Part shown: positions 32,812-34,707 of the stretch, in pieces
Layout of the letters: each line of letters starts with the position of its first letter
Numbering within the stretch: position 1 is the stretch's first letter
Assembly (NCBI GenBank): GCA_044508835.1
Contig: JBIQHD010000041.1
Location: 1-34,707 of the forward strand
Direction: 5' to 3'
Origin: JAKFDI01 sp044508835
GTDB taxonomy: Bacteria; Pseudomonadota; Gammaproteobacteria; Burkholderiales; Burkholderiaceae_C
DNA length: 34,707 nt
Notes under the pieces: generated by a model
Told to the model about the DNA's origin: nothing
What the model saw: the letters and a program-made list of their open reading frames with translations, nothing else
Database searches by the model: none
Position numbers and translations under genes: made by a program

Positions 32812-33918
32812 CTACCGGAGCGGCACGCCCCGCTGTTCTAGGTTGCGCAGCACCGCCGCCGCGATCGCGTCGGCTTGGGTGGCGGCCACCGCTGGCGGGT
32901 TGGCAAGGTCTTTGATGATTTCGCCCTGCCGGTTCTGCGCCACGCTGCCGTAGCTGTAGAAGGTCGTCAGCACGCCCTCGTGCCCAAGGTTCTGACTCCA
33001 GGCCTTGAAGTCCTCGGGGGTCTTGCAGATCGTCTGGCCCAACTGCACCAGCGTGCTGCGCAGGCTGTGCGGGTTGAAGTAGGGCAGGCCCGCCGCCGCG
33101 AAGGCGTCCTTGAAGATCGCCCGTATGGGTGCGGCCGATGCCCAGGGCTTGCGCTCCAGGCCCGTGGCCTCGAATTGGCGGGACGGGCCGACTTCCACCA
33201 GCGTGGCCGGGAACAGCGGGTCGTCGTTGCCCCACAGGCAATCACGTCGCAGGTAGTCCACCCAGTCCTCGGCGATGCGCCGGGCTTGCCCGCCCACCGG
33301 GAAGAAGTACGTCGTGAAGCTCTTGCTGAACTTCGTCTTCACCTCGCGGGCGTCTTGGTAGACGCTGCCGGCGGCCAGGTCCACATGCTTCAGCCGCAGT
33401 GATGCCAGTGCGCTGTCACGCGCGCCAGTCAGCAGCGCGAAGGCCACCAAAGCGCGGTTGCGCTGCTCGATCACCGTGCCGGCCGGCATCGTCGCAATGG
33501 TGTGGTGCACCTGCTCCAGCGTCGGCGCGGCGCGCGTGCGGCGGGCGGTGGCGACCCGGGAATCCTTCTCCGAGAAGTTGAAGTACTCGGCATCGCTGTA
33601 CTTCAGCTTGGACTTGTAGAGCGGCTGCATCGCCAGCCATTGAAAGAAGCGCTTCAGGTGCGCCAGCGTCGCGTACTGCGTGGCCTTGCTCAATTTCTCG
33701 CCCGTTGTGCGGCTGCACTTGTCAGCCAGGCGGCGCTTGAAGGCCACGGCCTGCTCGAAGTGGAAGGTCTTGAAATCACGGTGCTGGGTGTCCGCCTCGA
33801 AGCGCGCAATGGCCTCTGCCGTGGCGTCCACAGAGTCCTCGCTTTGGCGCTTCGCCTCCTTCAAGAAGACGAAGTACTGGCGCTTGATTCGCTCGTTGTC
33901 AGGGTGATGGTTTCGCAT
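32812..33918 (-). CDS. Tyrosine recombinase (phage-type integrase)
   Basis: The protein is 368 residues from ATG 33918; a GTG at 33945 is in frame and also possible. An N-terminal SAM-like core-binding domain (about 5-115, KATQYATLAHLKRFFQWLA) precedes the catalytic domain. Catalytic residues are visible: Arg167 in LLTGARDSAL, His284 and Arg287 in NPHSLRST, His313 in LGHEG, and the nucleophile Tyr321 or Tyr323 in TTFYSYG. It starts inside the end of the HTH gene upstream, so the two are coupled. GC content is visibly lower than the core genes. It probably moves the element whose cargo lies beyond the right edge. Confidence 0.92.
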   Translation of the reverse strand: MRNHHPDNERIKRQYFVFLKEAKRQSEDSVDATAEAIARFEADTQHRDFKTFHFEQAVAFKRRLADKCSRTTGEKLSKATQYATLAHLKRFFQWLAMQPLYKSKLKYSDAEYFNFSEKDSRVATARRTRAAPTLEQVHHTIATMPAGTVIEQRNRALVAFALLTGARDSALASLRLKHVDLAAGSVYQDAREVKTKFSKSFTTYFFPVGGQARRIAEDWVDYLRRDCLWGNDDPLFPATLVEVGPSRQFEATGLERKPWASAAPIRAIFKDAFAAAGLPYFNPHSLRSTLVQLGQTICKTPEDFKAWSQNLGHEGVLTTFYSYGSVAQNRQGEIIKDLANPPAVAATQADAIAAAVLRNLEQRGVPLR

Positions 33919-34444
33919 GGGTGCTGGCGTCCTGGTTGAAGTCACTGTTTGTGCAGGCTGGGTGGCTCTCGTCTATGTGCTCCACACCCTTCGCACCTCG
34001 CTCGCTGTTTTCATGCGATTCGCCAGGGTCCAGACCTTGAAGAACCACCAGATCACCCAGCGCCCGAGACAGGCTTTTCTCGCTGACCCGCCGGTACAGG
34101 CCGGCATCGCAGCACGGGCAGCGGCCCACCAGATTGCCCAGCGTTTCCGTCAGCGGCTCATACCGGACGGCACCACCCATGGGGTGCTGCGGCTCGCGGC
34201 AGCGCACGCAGTAGAGGCGGCCAGGCCCGCAGGTCTTCTTGTTCACCTCTCGCCGCGCTTGCAGGAAGTCGCGGAGGTGCCGGCCCAGCACCAGCACCGG
34301 GCGGCGGTCATCCAGGGTGGGCAGGCCGCGCTTGATCCAGGCCCGCACCGTGTTGCGATGCGCGCCGTACAGCGCGGCAATCTCGTCCACGGTGTAGCTG
34401 CGATGAATCTTGGCAAGCCGAGGGTTCGGCCGATGTGTGGTCAC
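33899..34444 (-). CDS. Helix-turn-helix protein with paired cysteine motifs, recombinase partner (GTG start)
   Basis: The 181-residue protein starts MTTHRPNPRL from a GTG. Residues 16-50 form a MerR/excisionase-like helix-turn-helix (YTVDEIAALYGAHRNTVRAW). The middle has Cys79 and Cys82 (CVRC) and Cys109, Cys111 and Cys112 (CPCC), a likely zinc ribbon. The tail is acidic and disordered. It follows the AlpA-like gene by 3 bp and overlaps the recombinase start by about 20 bp, so three genes form one unit. It may act as a directionality factor or as a repressor for the recombinase. I do not recognise a named family. Confidence 0.82.
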   Translation of the reverse strand: MTTHRPNPRLAKIHRSYTVDEIAALYGAHRNTVRAWIKRGLPTLDDRRPVLVLGRHLRDFLQARREVNKKTCGPGRLYCVRCREPQHPMGGAVRYEPLTETLGNLVGRCPCCDAGLYRRVSEKSLSRALGDLVVLQGLDPGESHENSERGAKGVEHIDESHPACTNSDFNQDASTHAKPSP

Positions 34445-34447
34445 GGC

Positions 34448-34707
34448 CTACTCCGCCGCCGTAGGCGCCACGTCCTGCTCGGTCTGCCCGCGTGAGGCCT
34501 CCAGCTTCACCACCAGCGCGCGAATCTGCGCCTCGGTCTTGCCGGCAATGCGCGCCGCGTTCAGTGCGGCCACGTCACCGGCAGGCCAGGCCACCGCCCT
34601 TGCACCCAGGCTGACGGGGTGAGTCCAAAGGCCCTGCGAAATGCGCAGGTAGATCGTGAGCGTCCAGCCTCCCCACCTTGACGCCGACTTGGTCAATCGC
34701 CAGGCGG
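34448..34707 (-). pseudogene. AlpA-family regulator, apparently frame-shifted and cut by the window edge
   Basis: The C-terminal frame (34448 to about 34658) reads TIYLRISQGLWTHPVSLGARAVAWPAGDV, the core of the AlpA/phage excisionase-like DNA-binding family, then a helical tail IRALVVKLEASR. Upstream in this frame the residues are Trp/Ser-rich and unlike AlpA. A neighbouring frame between about 34660 and the edge reads RLAIDQVGVKVG, a plausible first helix of the same domain. A single-base change near 34660 would join them. Either this is a broken gene or the real start is the TTG at 34696 in the open frame (82 residues). The open frame ends 3 bp before the next gene. Confidence 0.6.

Overview
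The window is very GC-rich (roughly 70%) and reads as chromosome from a betaproteobacterium of the order Burkholderiales, most likely Comamonadaceae or the Rubrivivax/Leptothrix group. The evidence is the CysB–Sbp–CysTWA sulfate locus, a Bug-family (TctC) binding protein, the kdsD–kdsC–lptC run next to a CPA2 antiporter, and two intergenic palindromic repeats of types I remember from this order. This placement rests on gene content and family memory, not on a search.

Layout. 1–3.9 kb (minus): a branched-chain-type ABC uptake operon livK–livH–livM–livG, cut by the left edge and split between livK and livH by a nested inverted repeat; a divergent AraC/FeaR-like regulator follows (4.05–5.0 kb). 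5.0–7.0 kb (minus): an APC amino-acid permease followed by an apparently exported SAM methyltransferase. 7.3–13.4 kb: a CysB-type LysR regulator (plus) facing a complete sulfate importer (minus) with two tandem binding proteins, one Sbp-like and one with a CysP-like pocket. 13.5–14.2 kb (plus): a small acidic protein and a host-attachment-family protein. 14.2–16.7 kb (minus): a Bug binding protein, a 1-Cys peroxiredoxin with a clear terminator, a small thioredoxin and a doubtful small ORF.

16.8–18.8 kb (plus): a translationally coupled kinase-like/methyltransferase pair. 18.8–23.0 kb (minus): a GMC oxidoreductase, then MarC, a BtuF-like protein and an unrecognised membrane protein. 23.0–23.8 kb: a 305-bp AT-richer leader, a glycine-rich RRM RNA-binding protein and a textbook terminator. 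23.8–26.9 kb (minus): the envelope operon kdsD–kdsC–lptC plus an SDR, with overlapping genes and no lptA/lptB after lptC. 27.0–29.0 kb (plus): a CPA2/Kef antiporter. 29.0–31.3 kb (minus): a lipoprotein alpha/beta hydrolase and an AraC regulator. 31.5–32.5 kb: apt (plus) and a cNMP-binding-domain protein (minus).

32.5–34.7 kb: composition becomes less GC-rich and a mobile-element entry module begins: a tyrosine recombinase, a HTH/cysteine-cluster protein and an AlpA-like regulator whose 5' part seems frame-shifted at the window edge. The cargo of this element lies beyond the window. No tRNA, rRNA, CRISPR array or complete insertion sequence was seen. The best candidates for something not yet described are the edge recombination module, the CysB-type control with dual anion-binding proteins, the kinase–methyltransferase pair, and the leader of the RNA-binding protein gene.
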